Assembly (NCBI RefSeq): GCF_003286125.1
Contig: NZ_QMED01000014.1
Coordinates: 1 to 64,000 of the forward strand
Length of the DNA: 64,000 bases
Source: Algibacillus agarilyticus
GTDB taxonomy: Bacteria; Pseudomonadota; Gammaproteobacteria; Enterobacterales; Alteromonadaceae
Reading direction: 5' to 3'
Of this stretch, positions 47,017 through 55,748 are shown in pieces; the stretch's first letter is position 1, and every line of letters begins with the position of its first letter. The position numbers and the translations under genes are program-made. The notes beneath the pieces were generated by a model. That model made no database searches. It saw nothing but the letters and a program-made list of their open reading frames with translations, and was not told the origin of the DNA.

Positions 47017-48279
47017 TCATGGTTGTAATCTTGTTACCATTTCTTGGATCATTTTATAACGAATCTCTCTTAGCATATGGAGTTCACCAGCCTTATTTGT
47101 TATCCCTTCAAGCTTAGTGACATTCTCAATAATTTTATCTGCTTCTATTTCTATTATTTTCAACATTTTATCAAGCTCACGTTGAGTGATCGTTTTATTT
47201 AAACCTAGCCCTTCGCCAAACTCTAAGACATCATTACGAGTAAGTTTCCCTAGTACTTTTGCATTTCCCATTGGTTGAGATAATTCAGCGTGCAAATGGC
47301 GGCCTTCATCATCGTATATAGCGGTACTTATAAGATCGTACATTGGTGATAGCACCATTCCATCAGGAGTGACTAAGCAAGATAGATTTTTTAAATGTGC
47401 ATCGGTATTTCCTACTATGGCGTTAAAAATTGCCCACTTTAAAACGGTAATTTTTGCTTTACCTTTGCCTCTTAAAGCTTCTGTAAATTGCTTTAATTGT
47501 ACTACATTGCTTTGTGCATACTTAAGTGAGCGGCTTAAGCCCAGTAATTGGCACCCATCCAATGCGTGCATCCTAAGTTGATCCGGAAATAAATTTTTTC
47601 TATCAAATCGCTCAATAATATATACAGGCTTAGGGAGGTAACAAACCTCTGTATGAGGCACATCCAAGCCAACAGCTTCCGCTAAGTTCATTACAAACCA
47701 CTCATTCCTGACCGTTTGCCAATAAATATCGGGTTTTGAGTGCTCTGGTTTTAATATATGTGAAGATGGGGTCGCCCCTACAGGCTCTAAAAATTGATTA
47801 CCCTGTTTAATAATCAACATTTTATGCTGTGCCCCAGCAATAGACATTCTTTTACTTTTTTGATTATTTAATGGAACATCCGGAAGACTTTTAATTCGAG
47901 AATTTAACTCAGAGTAGGACAACTCAATAACGCCTTTTTCAGCATTATCATTTTCTGATTCTAATAATGTAATTGCACCCGCAGACTCAGCACCAGTAAT
48001 AGCTAAAATACCAAACGAATCGGCTTCGTTTATTTTTATATCTTTTGCTAATAACGTTCTAGCTCCTTCTTCAGGTAATAAATTATCAAAAAACCATTGA
48101 ATATATCGCTTTGTTGAACCGTCTACCTGCTTCTCAGCTTGTAGTGGAATTTGAGGACAAATAGGGTGCCTCTCTAGGTGGTTAAGCCACATATCATAAT
48201 ATTGAAAAGCCCATATATCATTTTCTTCGAATAGCGAGCCTACTTTTAATTGATTAATGAATATATTTAGCTTGCGCAT
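47017..48279 (-). CDS. hipA: HipA-family serine/threonine kinase toxin
   Basis: A 420-residue toxin of the HipA fold. The N-terminal subdomain has KLNIFINQLKVGSL, FQYYDMWLNHL and WFFDNLLPEEGARTLLAK. The kinase core has SIAGAQHKML (near residue 145, the usual S-x-AGAQ-K loop), SSHILKPE, AEAVGLDVPHTEV, YIIERFDRK and the catalytic/metal segment GNTDAHLKNLS, then LSPMYDLIST. HipA kinases phosphorylate cellular targets such as glutamyl-tRNA synthetase and induce dormancy, neutralised by HipB. It is 4 bp downstream of hipB. All core motifs look intact. The pair lies between two IS256 relics, so it is probably a horizontally acquired stabilisation module. Confidence 0.88.
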   Translation of the reverse strand: MRKLNIFINQLKVGSLFEENDIWAFQYYDMWLNHLERHPICPQIPLQAEKQVDGSTKRYIQWFFDNLLPEEGARTLLAKDIKINEADSFGILAITGAESAGAITLLESENDNAEKGVIELSYSELNSRIKSLPDVPLNNQKSKRMSIAGAQHKMLIIKQGNQFLEPVGATPSSHILKPEHSKPDIYWQTVRNEWFVMNLAEAVGLDVPHTEVCYLPKPVYIIERFDRKNLFPDQLRMHALDGCQLLGLSRSLKYAQSNVVQLKQFTEALRGKGKAKITVLKWAIFNAIVGNTDAHLKNLSCLVTPDGMVLSPMYDLISTAIYDDEGRHLHAELSQPMGNAKVLGKLTRNDVLEFGEGLGLNKTITQRELDKMLKIIEIEADKIIENVTKLEGITNKAGELHMLREIRYKMIQEMVTRLQP

Positions 48280-48283
48280 TTAT

Positions 48284-48559
48284 TCACCCTACATCCATAT
48301 TATGCAACGCCTTTAGCTTATCAATTGTTTTTTCAGGTAGGTTTGGAGGTAAATTAATTTCAAGCTCTATGCCTAATTGCTCCAATAGAGTAAGCACCCG
48401 GCCAATTTCCACTGTCTCTTTTCCATTTTCAAATTGGCTCATAAAGGTTAAGCCATTTCCTGATAATAGCCCTGCGGTTTCTTGATCAAGCGATTGGCTT
48501 TGTCTTACAAGCTTAGATACAGCGCCTAGCTGTTTTATATTTCTTATTTTAACTTGCAT
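48284..48559 (-). CDS. hipB: HipB-family antitoxin/repressor
   Basis: A 91-residue DNA-binding antitoxin with an Xre-type helix-turn-helix (KQLGAVSKLVRQSQSLDQETAGLLSGNGLTFMSQFENGKET, about residues 9-50) and a C-terminal strand/tail (VLTLLEQLGIELEINLPP). It would bind HipA and repress the operon. Three copies of TTATACGAACGCATAAA at 48574, 48623 and 48672 lie just upstream with an even 49-bp spacing and are the likely operators. Confidence 0.85.
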   Translation of the reverse strand: MQVKIRNIKQLGAVSKLVRQSQSLDQETAGLLSGNGLTFMSQFENGKETVEIGRVLTLLEQLGIELEINLPPNLPEKTIDKLKALHNMDVG

Positions 48560-48573
48560 TAGAACTACCTTAT

Positions 48574-48688
48574 TTATGCGAACGCATGAATACTACCATA
48601 AAACACCGCTAACACTATAATTTTATACGAACGCATAAATAAAGGGTGATAATGAAAACGCTTTCCGTTATTTATACGAACGCATAAA
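48574..48688 (-). promoter_or_regulatory. Three HipB operator copies, 49 bp apart
   Basis: TTATGCGAACGCATGAA at 48574-48590, and TTATACGAACGCATAAA at 48623-48639 and 48672-48688. Each is a near palindrome centred on CGAACG-type bases (ATGCG-AA-CGCAT in the first). Start-to-start distances are both 49 bp, giving cooperative binding geometry. Confidence 0.7.
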
Positions 48689-48769
48689 TAAAGGAAGGTG
48701 TTTTTTATTAGTTATAGAGAAAATTATTCTCTTGCGAAGAAGGAACGGGCCTTTTATGTGCTTATTAAA

Positions 48770-49020
48770 ATTAGAAACAAGCGTTAACAAAGGGTTAAAA
48801 GCTAAACGATTTAAAACCGCTTTAGCTACTGATTATGCAGATAAAGTCTTTCAGCTTGTTTTTTATGCACACGTAATCTTACCTTGGCAAGGGGATTTAT
48901 ACGACGAATGCCGTTGAGGCTGTGTATCGTCAGTTTAGAAAATTGACGAAGGGGCATTTCCGAATGAAAATAGTTTGTGGAAGCTGCTTTATGCTGGAAT
49001 ATCGAACTCATTCATTTAAA
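48770..49020 (+). pseudogene. IS256-family transposase relic, copy 2
   Basis: Parallel to 46660-46900: ETSVNKGLKAKRFKTALATDYADKVFQL, then GIYTTNAVEAVYRQFRKLTKG. The sequence beyond it (TATGTCAAATAATCATGGTTGTAA at 49075) also matches the DNA beyond copy 1 (47007). The repeated unit is thus about 350 bp, in direct orientation around hipBA. Confidence 0.7.
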
Positions 49021-49207
49021 ATACCCTAACTAACCCGATTGCATTTAACTAAGATGATCAGCAGCCAATTGAATATGTCAAATAATCATGGTTGTAACCT
49101 GAGCCGCTACAATATCATTTAAGTTAATCGCGTTTGGCTGCCCGTTGTTTCAATCGCTTTATTTTGACCTTTTTTAATCCAACAGCAGCTGATTTTAGTC
49201 GATTGCG

Positions 49208-49552
49208 TTGGATGGAAAAGTTCCAAGCGGATTTCATGGTCATCATATTAATAGTGTAAAAGATCATCCAACTCAGGCTGGAGATCCTAACAATATCGAA
49301 TTTTTGACTCCTGAAGAGCACTTTGCTAAGCATGGTAACAATTGGAGAAACCAGACAGTTGGTAGTCTAATGGATAGAACTTTCTCTATAACATTGGGCG
49401 TAGGTATTAGCGTTCTGGAGGTGATGGATACTTATAGTCCAGAGGGATTGATGATGATGTCTGCTGGAGCTGGTTGCGCTGCTGGTGACGCTGCTATGTG
49501 TAACTCCTATCAAATTATGGGCGGTGAAGTTAATGATCCAAATGCAATATAA
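49208..49552 (+). CDS. Orphan HNH/EndoVII-type nuclease toxin tip, 5'-truncated
   Basis: A 114-residue frame from TTG 49208; a stop lies just upstream at 49196. The first 60 residues are a GHH-type HNH/endonuclease VII toxin domain: GFHGHHINSVKDHPTQAGDPNNIEFLTPEEHFAKHG..NWRN, with the paired His and the downstream N..H metal residues intact. The rest is a hydrophobic Gly/Met/Ala-rich tail. Such domains normally sit at the C-terminus of Rhs, contact-dependent inhibition or other polymorphic toxins. Here no delivery region is present, so this is an orphan tip joined to IS debris, kept beside its probable immunity gene. Whether it is translated is unclear; no good ribosome site is seen. Confidence 0.65.
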   Translation: MDGKVPSGFHGHHINSVKDHPTQAGDPNNIEFLTPEEHFAKHGNNWRNQTVGSLMDRTFSITLGVGISVLEVMDTYSPEGLMMMSAGAGCAAGDAAMCNSYQIMGGEVNDPNAI

Positions 49553-49567
49553 GTTAAGAGATTAAGA

Positions 49568-50161
49568 ATGAAATTTATCGAATTTATTAGGCTATTAAAA
49601 GAAAAGTATATAGATAGCCCTAATATAACAACGGAAAATGGATCTGTGTTGTTAAGAAATGTTCCTGATATAGCTCCAAAAGCATATTTACACTCGTTAT
49701 ATGCTCCTTTGGATGAAAGTGAGATTGAAGATCTAGAAGCACAAATTTCATACGCTTTACCTGAAGAACTTAAACAGTTTTACATGACGGTAAATGGATT
49801 AGATTTTTATTGTGGTACGTTATATATGTATGGATTGCGCAAAGATAAAGCTAGGACTGTTTTGGCTACTATCCAGCAACCGTTCGATATAGCTATGCCA
49901 AATAACACTTCTTTTGGTTATCACATAAGTAGAGCTATTTATATCGGAGCATACAAATATGATGGTTCTGTAGTGGGTTATGATATAGATAATGGGAAGG
50001 TCTTTAGACAATCAAAATCAAACAAAGAAATTTTGAATCAGTGGGCTGATCTCCATGAGTTTATTTATAATGAATATGATAGGCTTTTTAAGCTTATTGA
50101 CGTTAATGGAAACAAACAAAAGGGCGTAAAGTCAACTGTTCCAGAGCGTCTAATTCATTAA
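49568..50161 (+). CDS. SUKH (SMI1/KNR4)-family immunity protein
   Basis: A 197-residue cytoplasmic protein. Residues ~45-170 fit the SUKH fold: LDESEIEDLEAQISYALPEELKQFYMTVNGLDFY, then a beta-rich part with YIGAYKYDGSVVGYDIDNGKVF and WADLHEFIYNEYDRLF. The E-x-Q/ISYALPEELKQFY..NG core is the family signature. SUKH proteins neutralise nuclease toxins of polymorphic toxin systems. The gene starts 15 bp after the GHH-nuclease toxin frame, the usual toxin-immunity order. A terminator lies at 50327. Confidence 0.75.
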   Translation: MKFIEFIRLLKEKYIDSPNITTENGSVLLRNVPDIAPKAYLHSLYAPLDESEIEDLEAQISYALPEELKQFYMTVNGLDFYCGTLYMYGLRKDKARTVLATIQQPFDIAMPNNTSFGYHISRAIYIGAYKYDGSVVGYDIDNGKVFRQSKSNKEILNQWADLHEFIYNEYDRLFKLIDVNGNKQKGVKSTVPERLIH

Positions 50162-50326
50162 AATCAAATCAATAAAGTCAGGAATAAATAACGGACACCC
50201 ACTCGAAATTAGATGGGGTCGGGCACAGGTTGTTTCGATTTAGTTAGATAAATGGGGCAGGTAAACTTTATTTTGATTTCAAGGCTAGTTGCCCGAAGGT
50301 TTGGCTTCTTTGGGAGCAAAGAAAAT

Positions 50327-50353
50327 AGCCCTATTTAACCTATAGGGCTTTTT
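50327..50353 (+). terminator. Terminator after the immunity gene
   Basis: AGCCCTAT-TTAACCT-ATAGGGCT hairpin followed by TTTTT. Confidence 0.75.
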
Positions 50354-50374
50354 GTTGCGTAATATCAATTGCAC

Positions 50375-50595
50375 GATTTATACAAGGCAGAGCGATTGCG
50401 GTGTCGTTATTCTACATAAAAGAGCGATAACGTAGTAGAAATAGTGCAAATTCGCTACCCTTTGGGTTCAATCCAAAACGTTTTGCTCTTTGTTATTGGC
50501 TTTTGACGTAGAACCACTATGCCGTCAAGCCAATGCCGCGATCAAAACGCTTTGGAATTGAACAAAATATATACGACAAAGATAAACACGCCCTA
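50375..50595. repeat. CACGCCCTA-ended element, longer copy
   Basis: Begins near CACGATTTATACAAGGCAGAGCG and ends GATAAACACGCCCTA. Its left part is found inverted at 34515-34555. An inner palindromic stretch (CAAAACGTTTTG) is present. No gene. Confidence 0.4.
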
Positions 50596-50815
50596 GCGGC
50601 GGTGGATTAATATCAATACCTCTTTATTTTAAGCGGCGTGGCTCCTGTTGAAGTGAATTGAGTGTATATAGCGCTAATTACCGTTATTTAAGGTTAATTA
50701 TCAATCACTTAAATTTAGTTGTTTTATTTAAATATAATTATTTTGTTTTTTATATGAATTTATTACGGTTGCATAGGTAATTATACATTGACCTTATTAC
50801 TTATAATTGCTAGAT

Positions 50816-50829
50816 TGCCACCGGTAGCA
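50816..50829. promoter_or_regulatory. Operator TGCCACCGGTAGCA before the reductase gene
   Basis: One mismatch to the palindrome TGCCACCGGTGGCA, 33 bp before the GTG start at 50863. It lies inside the longer frame from 50788, another reason to reject that earlier start. Confidence 0.65.
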
Positions 50830-50862
50830 GTGTTTTATGTATTGTCAAAATTGGAAAGAATT

Positions 50863-52335
50863 GTGAAATTAAATAATTTTAATCTGGCTAAATTAGCTGA
50901 ACAGCAAGGTGACGATAGTGGTTTAACCTTGCCAAAATATGATCGCTCGCAAACGGGGATCGGAATTGTCCATTTGGGGTTGGGGGCTTTTCATCGTTCT
51001 CACCAAGCTTATTACACCGAAAAGGCGTTAAATGAATTTGGTGGCGATTGGGCTATCTGTGGCGTTTCAATGCGCAGCACTCATACGCGTGACGCGATGG
51101 CGTCGCAAGATAATTTATTTACGATCGCTAAGCTTGATCAGCAAAATGAATTTCAGGTTGTTGGTGCCATTAAAGAAGTGCTTGTTGCCGCTGAGCAATT
51201 AGATCAAGTGCTAGAACGTATGACTGCCGCAACCACTAAAATCGTGTCGCTTACCGTCACTGAAAAAGGTTATTGTTTAGACAGTGCAGGTAATTTAGAT
51301 TTGGCGCTAGCCGGTATAAAACATGATTTATTAAACCAAGCAATCCCTTCAACCGCGATTGGCTTAATTAGCAAAGCATTACAAACACGAAAAGAAAACG
51401 GCATTGCGCCTTTTCAAGTATTAGCCTGTGATAATTTGCCTGCAAATGGTAAAAAATTGAAAGCGGCGATCGTGCAATATAGTCGTTTTATATCGTCGGA
51501 ATTAAGTGATTGGATTAGTGAACAAGTTAATTTTCCCAATACGATGGTTGATAGCATAACGCCTAAAACCGAACAAGAAACGATAGATTTGATCACTAAC
51601 AGTACGGGCCTAGTTGATAGTGCGCCTGTGCAGCGTGAATCGTTTACCCAGTGGGTGATAGAAGATTGCTTGCATGCTGATATTCCGCATTGGGATAAAG
51701 TGGGAGTCACTTATAGTAACGATGTGGCGGGCTATGAGCATACCAAACTGCGTATTTTAAATGGTTTGCATTCTGCGTTAGCTTATTTAGGGCGAGTTGC
51801 GGGTTACGATACGGTTTATCAGGCGATTAACGACAGTATTATTAAAAAGTATTTATTGCGTTTAGTTGATGAAGAGATTATTCCCTCTATTGCGGCGCCT
51901 GCCGGCTTAGATTTGCATGTGTATTCTCGCGACATTATTAAGCGTTTTGAGAATGTTAAAATTCAACATCATTTAGAACAAATTGCTTGTGATGGTTCGA
52001 TTAAAATTGCAGTGCGCACCTTAGAACCGATCACTGAAAACTTGCAAGCAGCGCGCAGCATTCAATTATTGTCGATAGTGGTCGCTGCATGGATCCAATT
52101 TGTGTATTTAAAAGCGCAACAGCAACAAACGTTAAATGATCCAAATGCAACTCAATTAATCGCGATCGTTTCAAGGTTTAACAATAATGCAATGAATGAT
52201 ATCGAGTGTTTTTTGGCGGAGGAAGGGATTATTCCTGAAACATTAAGATCGAATGTGCATTTTAAACAAGCCTTAACGTGCGCCTATCAAAAAATTATTG
52301 ATGCTGGTGATTCATTGCAAAGTGCTTTAATTTAA
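50863..52335 (+). CDS. uxuB: Fructuronate reductase-like mannitol dehydrogenase family enzyme
   Basis: About 490 residues from GTG 50863 with GGAAAG upstream. It belongs to the long-chain mannitol dehydrogenase family (UxuB, UxaB, MtlD). The NAD-binding domain is visible as GIGIVHLGLGAFHRSHQAYYTEKAL (~33-57), then GVSMRS and SLTVTEKGYC. The catalytic region is SFTQWVIED, YEHTKLRILNGLHSALAYLG (Lys and His/Asn) and a helical C-terminus. Length and the full-length VIED..CLHADIPHWDKVGV segment fit UxuB (D-mannonate/D-fructuronate) well. UxaE encoded at 59392 would supply fructuronate, so reduction to D-mannonate is the best call; a mannitol or altronate role is not excluded. Monocistronic, convergent with the LacI gene. 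Confidence 0.75.
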   Translation: MKLNNFNLAKLAEQQGDDSGLTLPKYDRSQTGIGIVHLGLGAFHRSHQAYYTEKALNEFGGDWAICGVSMRSTHTRDAMASQDNLFTIAKLDQQNEFQVVGAIKEVLVAAEQLDQVLERMTAATTKIVSLTVTEKGYCLDSAGNLDLALAGIKHDLLNQAIPSTAIGLISKALQTRKENGIAPFQVLACDNLPANGKKLKAAIVQYSRFISSELSDWISEQVNFPNTMVDSITPKTEQETIDLITNSTGLVDSAPVQRESFTQWVIEDCLHADIPHWDKVGVTYSNDVAGYEHTKLRILNGLHSALAYLGRVAGYDTVYQAINDSIIKKYLLRLVDEEIIPSIAAPAGLDLHVYSRDIIKRFENVKIQHHLEQIACDGSIKIAVRTLEPITENLQAARSIQLLSIVVAAWIQFVYLKAQQQQTLNDPNATQLIAIVSRFNNNAMNDIECFLAEEGIIPETLRSNVHFKQALTCAYQKIIDAGDSLQSALI

Positions 52336-52349
52336 GTGATAAAAACGCG

Positions 52350-52404
52350 CTACCCAAGTGACTTCAAGACGCTGAACTAGCCTGTTGAAGTGACTTGTGG
52401 GTAT
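52350..52404. terminator. Bidirectional hairpin between reductase and LacI genes
   Basis: CTACCCAAGTGACTTCAAG pairs imperfectly with TTGAAGTGACTTGTGGGTAT across a 13-nt loop, between convergent genes. It resembles the 26675 palindrome. Confidence 0.55.
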
Positions 52405-52441
52405 ATATTCTTAATTGAATATTTATAATACGTATGCAGAT

Positions 52442-53467
52442 TTATTTTGGTGGCGTGGTTGATTCTCGCACAATCACTTTTGGACTAAAAACTGATTTTT
52501 CTTCGATAATGGCAGGGTTGCCTTTTTCAACAATAGTAATGAGCTTTTTAGTGGCTGATATTGCCATATCGCGCACTGGGCGACGCACGGTTGTTAGTTG
52601 TGGAATAATACGCGAGGCGAGTAAGTTATCATCGAAACCACAAATTGAAATGTCGTTAGGCACTGAATAGTCCATTGATAAAGCGACTTTCATTACCCCC
52701 GCTGCCATTTCATCATTATTAGCGATAATGGCCGTTGGCGCCGAATCTAAATTCAACAGCTGATTACCACACTCTAAGCCATTCACATATTGGTTAGTGC
52801 CTTCAACAATATATTCACTGGGCATGTTTAAGTTGGCTTTTTCCATTGCACGTTTAAAGCCACCAAACCGTTCTTTCGATGAACGATAAATCATTGGACC
52901 GGTGATCATGGCTATTTTTGTATGATTAAGTGAAATTAAATAGTCGGTTAATTCACCGATTGCGCTGCCATCGTCTGACACAACAAAGCGTTCAGAGCGC
53001 TCGTCGGTTCCCGAGACTAAACGCATGTAGGGGATATTATTATCGTCTAGCGTAGCACCTAACTGATCAACTTCAGACGCGGGCGGTAAAATAATGACAC
53101 CGTCTAATTTTGAACGTTTGACAAAAGAGATCACATTGGCAATTAAGTCATCACTTTTATATTCGCAAGGGTGTACAACGAGCTCGTAGCCACGTTGGCT
53201 GCAGTAGCTCAACACACCGCGTTGTACTTCATCAATATAAAGTGCATCGGGATTGTCATAAACTAACCCTAGCAAATACGAGCGACTAGAGGCTAAGCCA
53301 CGCGCTTGTTTGTCGGGCACAAAGCCTTTTTCTGCTATTATTTTTTCAATCATTTCTTGGGTTTTTTTACCGACTTTATCTGAGTGGTTGATAACTCGCG
53401 AAACGGTTCTTTTTGATACGCCAGCTAATCTGGCGATATCATTAATTGTGACTTTTTCCTCACCCAT
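52442..53467 (-). CDS. LacI-family transcriptional regulator, likely of uronate genes
   Basis: A 341-residue repressor. The helix-turn-helix and hinge are VTINDIARLAGVSKRTVSRVINHSDKVGKKT..EKGFVPDKQARGLASSRS (~5-63). The periplasmic-binding-like effector domain follows: YLLGLVYDNPDALYIDEVQRGVLSYCSQRGYELVVHPC, LDGVIILPPAS, IAMITGPMIYRSSKERFGGFKRAM, TAIIANNDEMAAGVMKVAL, DISICGFDDNLLASRIIPQLTTVRRP. It is the only LacI protein here, and the window carries seven TGCCACCGGTGGCA-type operators of LacI style. A half-kept copy, TACCGGTAGCA, lies 80 bp before its own start, suggesting autoregulation. The effector may be a hexuronate or sugar acid by context. Confidence 0.85.
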   Translation of the reverse strand: MGEEKVTINDIARLAGVSKRTVSRVINHSDKVGKKTQEMIEKIIAEKGFVPDKQARGLASSRSYLLGLVYDNPDALYIDEVQRGVLSYCSQRGYELVVHPCEYKSDDLIANVISFVKRSKLDGVIILPPASEVDQLGATLDDNNIPYMRLVSGTDERSERFVVSDDGSAIGELTDYLISLNHTKIAMITGPMIYRSSKERFGGFKRAMEKANLNMPSEYIVEGTNQYVNGLECGNQLLNLDSAPTAIIANNDEMAAGVMKVALSMDYSVPNDISICGFDDNLLASRIIPQLTTVRRPVRDMAISATKKLITIVEKGNPAIIEEKSVFSPKVIVRESTTPPK

Positions 53468-53548
53468 TTTTTTTCCAACAATACTCTATTGGCCTCACGA
53501 CTGATCAGCGTGTAGGCGGGGTTATTTATGTCGCTACTTAAGCAAAGA

Positions 53549-53559
53549 TACCGGTAGCA
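53549..53559. promoter_or_regulatory. Half-kept operator TACCGGTAGCA before the LacI gene
   Basis: Contains the central ACCGGT and one good arm; the other arm has decayed (AAAGATACCGGTAGCA). Possible weak autoregulatory site, 82 bp before the start. Confidence 0.35.
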
Positions 53560-53819
53560 TACATTAGCTTTAAGCCAATTGTAATCAATCAGCCATGGTT
53601 TTGGTAGACCTAATCTGTTTAAGGCGTTTGAGGTGTCGTTAAGAACACTGGCACTGGGTTTTAATATACGTTTAACGATTATTCGCCATTTTTATGCTGC
53701 TTATGTATCCATTTCGGCGATTCTAGATGCCTATTGTTTCGTGTTTAATCGATGACTAGCTCGGTAAATTACACTTTTATGTTACTTAAGTGTAAATAAT
53801 AGTGCATAGTATTTGACAT

Positions 53820-53833
53820 TGCCACCGGTGGCA
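53820..53833. promoter_or_regulatory. Operator TGCCACCGGTGGCA before the gntK-lar operon
   Basis: A perfect 14-bp palindrome 45 bp before gntK. TTGACA at 53813-53818 just upstream could be a -35 box, so the site would sit in the core promoter and control the whole gntK-larA-larC-larE-larB-permease run. Confidence 0.75.
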
Positions 53834-53877
53834 TATAGTATTTTCGCATTCTACAACAGAGCTCGAGGATTAATTAA

Positions 53878-54363
53878 ATGATTTATATCGTTATGGGGGT
53901 AAGTGGCTGTGGCAAATCGTCGATTGGTCAAATGCTTGCTGATCAATTAAAACTGGCTTTCTATGACGCAGACGATTTTCACCCTGCTGCCAATATAAAA
54001 AAAATGAGCAGTGGGGTCGCATTAGACGATAACGACAGATGGCCATGGCTCACGCGTTTAGCTGATCAAATGTCTGGTTGGTTGCAACAAGGCGGTGCGG
54101 TTTTAGCGTGTTCTGCGTTAAAACAAGCTTATCGTGATGTATTAGTTTCTACTCAAGCAGAACAAGTTAAATTTGTTTATTTAGCGGGTTCAAAACAACT
54201 CATAGGTGATCGTTTAGCGCATCGTCAAAACCATTTTATGGCCTCTACATTATTAGATAGTCAGTTTGAAGCACTAGAAGCGCCTACAGATGCAATCACG
54301 GTTTCAATTGATTCTACGCCTGATGTCATTGTTGCGCGAACGATAGAAGAGATAAAAAAATGA
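53878..54363 (+). CDS. gntK: Gluconokinase
   Basis: A 161-residue P-loop kinase phosphorylating D-gluconate to 6-phosphogluconate. It begins MIYIVMGVSGCGKSSIGQMLA (Walker A GVSGCGKSS), then FYDADDFHPAANIKKMSSGVALDDNDRWPWL, the gluconate-binding signature of the GntK family, then CSALKQAYRDVL and LAHRQNHFMASTLLDSQFEALE. Length is typical. Its last four bases overlap the start of the larA homologue (ATGA), so the two proteins are made together. This coupling is a main clue that the LarA homologue produces or uses gluconate. Confidence 0.93.
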   Translation: MIYIVMGVSGCGKSSIGQMLADQLKLAFYDADDFHPAANIKKMSSGVALDDNDRWPWLTRLADQMSGWLQQGGAVLACSALKQAYRDVLVSTQAEQVKFVYLAGSKQLIGDRLAHRQNHFMASTLLDSQFEALEAPTDAITVSIDSTPDVIVARTIEEIKK

Positions 54364-55646
54364 ATTACCCAATCCATAAAGTCGACACCGATAACACAAT
54401 CTCAGATGAACAGTTAAAAGCGATTCTTGATGAGTTTATTGCGGTTAAGGCTAAAAATGCAAAGCGAATTTTAATTTTACCACCTGATATTACACGGTTT
54501 TATTCTAAAGCGGGTTTCATTTCGGCCTATTTATATGCTCAATTAAAAGACCAGGCCGAAATTTTCTTTTTACCGGCATTAGGCACACATGAGCCGATGC
54601 CGGCACACGAAATTGATGCGATGTTTGGTACTGCTATTCCAAAAGAATTATTTTTGCCGCATTTATGGCGTACCGATGTTGTTAAGTTGGGTGAAATATC
54701 GAGCAGTAGAATGTTAGCGCTTTCTGAAGGCAAACTCGATTACAGTATGGATGTCGCGGCCAATAAACTGTTGGTTGAAGGCAATTGGGATTTAATTATT
54801 TCTGTTGGCCAAGTGGTCCCGCATGAAGTGATTGGCATGGCTAATTACACCAAAAATATCTTGGTGGGTACCGGTGGCTCAGACACTATTCATAAATCAC
54901 ATTTTTTAGGTGCCGTTTATGGCATGGAGCGCATCATGGGGCGTGTTAACACACCTGTGCGCCAAGCATTAAATGAAGGGTATGACGCATTTTTAACACA
55001 CTTGCCGATTGAATTTATTTTAACGGTATTAGGTAACAAACACGATAAATTAGCATTACAAGGTGTGTATTGCGGCTCAGGAAACGAAACCTACGAAGCG
55101 GCTGCCGAGCTAAGTCAAAAGCTTAATTTAAATTTATTAGATAAACCGATCAACAAGGCGATTGTGTATTTAGAACCTTCTGAATTTAAAACTACATGGC
55201 TAGGCAATAAAGCGATTTATCGCACGCGTATGGCGATGGCTGATGCCGGTGAACTGATTATTTTAGCGCCAGCTTTACATCGCTTTGGTGAAGATTTAGA
55301 GATTGACCGTTTGATTCGCGAGTTTGGTTATAAAACAACAGACGAAACATTAGCCGCGGTTAAAGAAAACCCTGAACTTGCCAATAATTTATCGGCTGCG
55401 GCACATTTAATTCATGGCACCAGTGATAAACGTTTCAACGTAACTTATTGCCCTGGCGATGGTGTTTCTCAAGCCGAAATTGAATCCGTTAATTATGGCT
55501 ATTGTCACTATGATGAAATGCTTAAGCGATATCCAATTGGTGAATTAAAAGACGGTTGGAATACGATGCCAGACGGTGAAGAAATATTTTATGTGAGCAA
55601 CCCCGCATTAGGCTTATGGTCAACCCGAGCCCGGTTTGAAGCTTAA
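54360..55646 (+). CDS. LarA-superfamily nickel-pincer racemase/epimerase, candidate D-mannonate/D-gluconate 2-epimerase
   Basis: 428 residues, the usual LarA length. LarA enzymes invert the carbinol carbon of 2-hydroxyacids by hydride transfer to a nickel-pincer cofactor. Landmarks: ILPPDITRFYSKAG (~39-52), PALGTHEPM with His77, GQVVPHEVIGMANYTKNILVG with His155 and Lys165 (the Lys that would bind the cofactor), and GGSDTIHKSHFLGA with His179/His181. It overlaps gntK by 4 bp and is followed by larC, larE, larB and a nickel permease. True lactate racemase is unlikely to be coupled to gluconokinase. D-mannonate (made by the reductase at 50863) and D-gluconate (used by GntK) differ only at C2, so the best inference is a 2-epimerase joining them. 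The substrate is not proven. Confidence 0.8.
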   Translation: MNYPIHKVDTDNTISDEQLKAILDEFIAVKAKNAKRILILPPDITRFYSKAGFISAYLYAQLKDQAEIFFLPALGTHEPMPAHEIDAMFGTAIPKELFLPHLWRTDVVKLGEISSSRMLALSEGKLDYSMDVAANKLLVEGNWDLIISVGQVVPHEVIGMANYTKNILVGTGGSDTIHKSHFLGAVYGMERIMGRVNTPVRQALNEGYDAFLTHLPIEFILTVLGNKHDKLALQGVYCGSGNETYEAAAELSQKLNLNLLDKPINKAIVYLEPSEFKTTWLGNKAIYRTRMAMADAGELIILAPALHRFGEDLEIDRLIREFGYKTTDETLAAVKENPELANNLSAAAHLIHGTSDKRFNVTYCPGDGVSQAEIESVNYGYCHYDEMLKRYPIGELKDGWNTMPDGEEIFYVSNPALGLWSTRARFEA

Positions 55647-55748
55647 CAAGGTTGTGGTTTGAATTGATTTTAATATCACTATTCAGGTCAAAATTAACAC
55701 GAATTTTAACTCCATCAGATTAATAAAATATTCATAAAGGGGGATTGC

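Noticed and set aside
50788-50862. N-terminal extension of the reductase to 50788
   Set aside because: It would translate through the operator at 50816 and has no ribosome site. GTG 50863 with GGAAAG matches the family start.
54360-55646. Plain lactate racemase annotation for the LarA homologue
   Set aside because: The fold and cofactor genes fit LarA, but coupling to gluconokinase, a uronate operator and the absence of lactate genes make lactate an unlikely main substrate.
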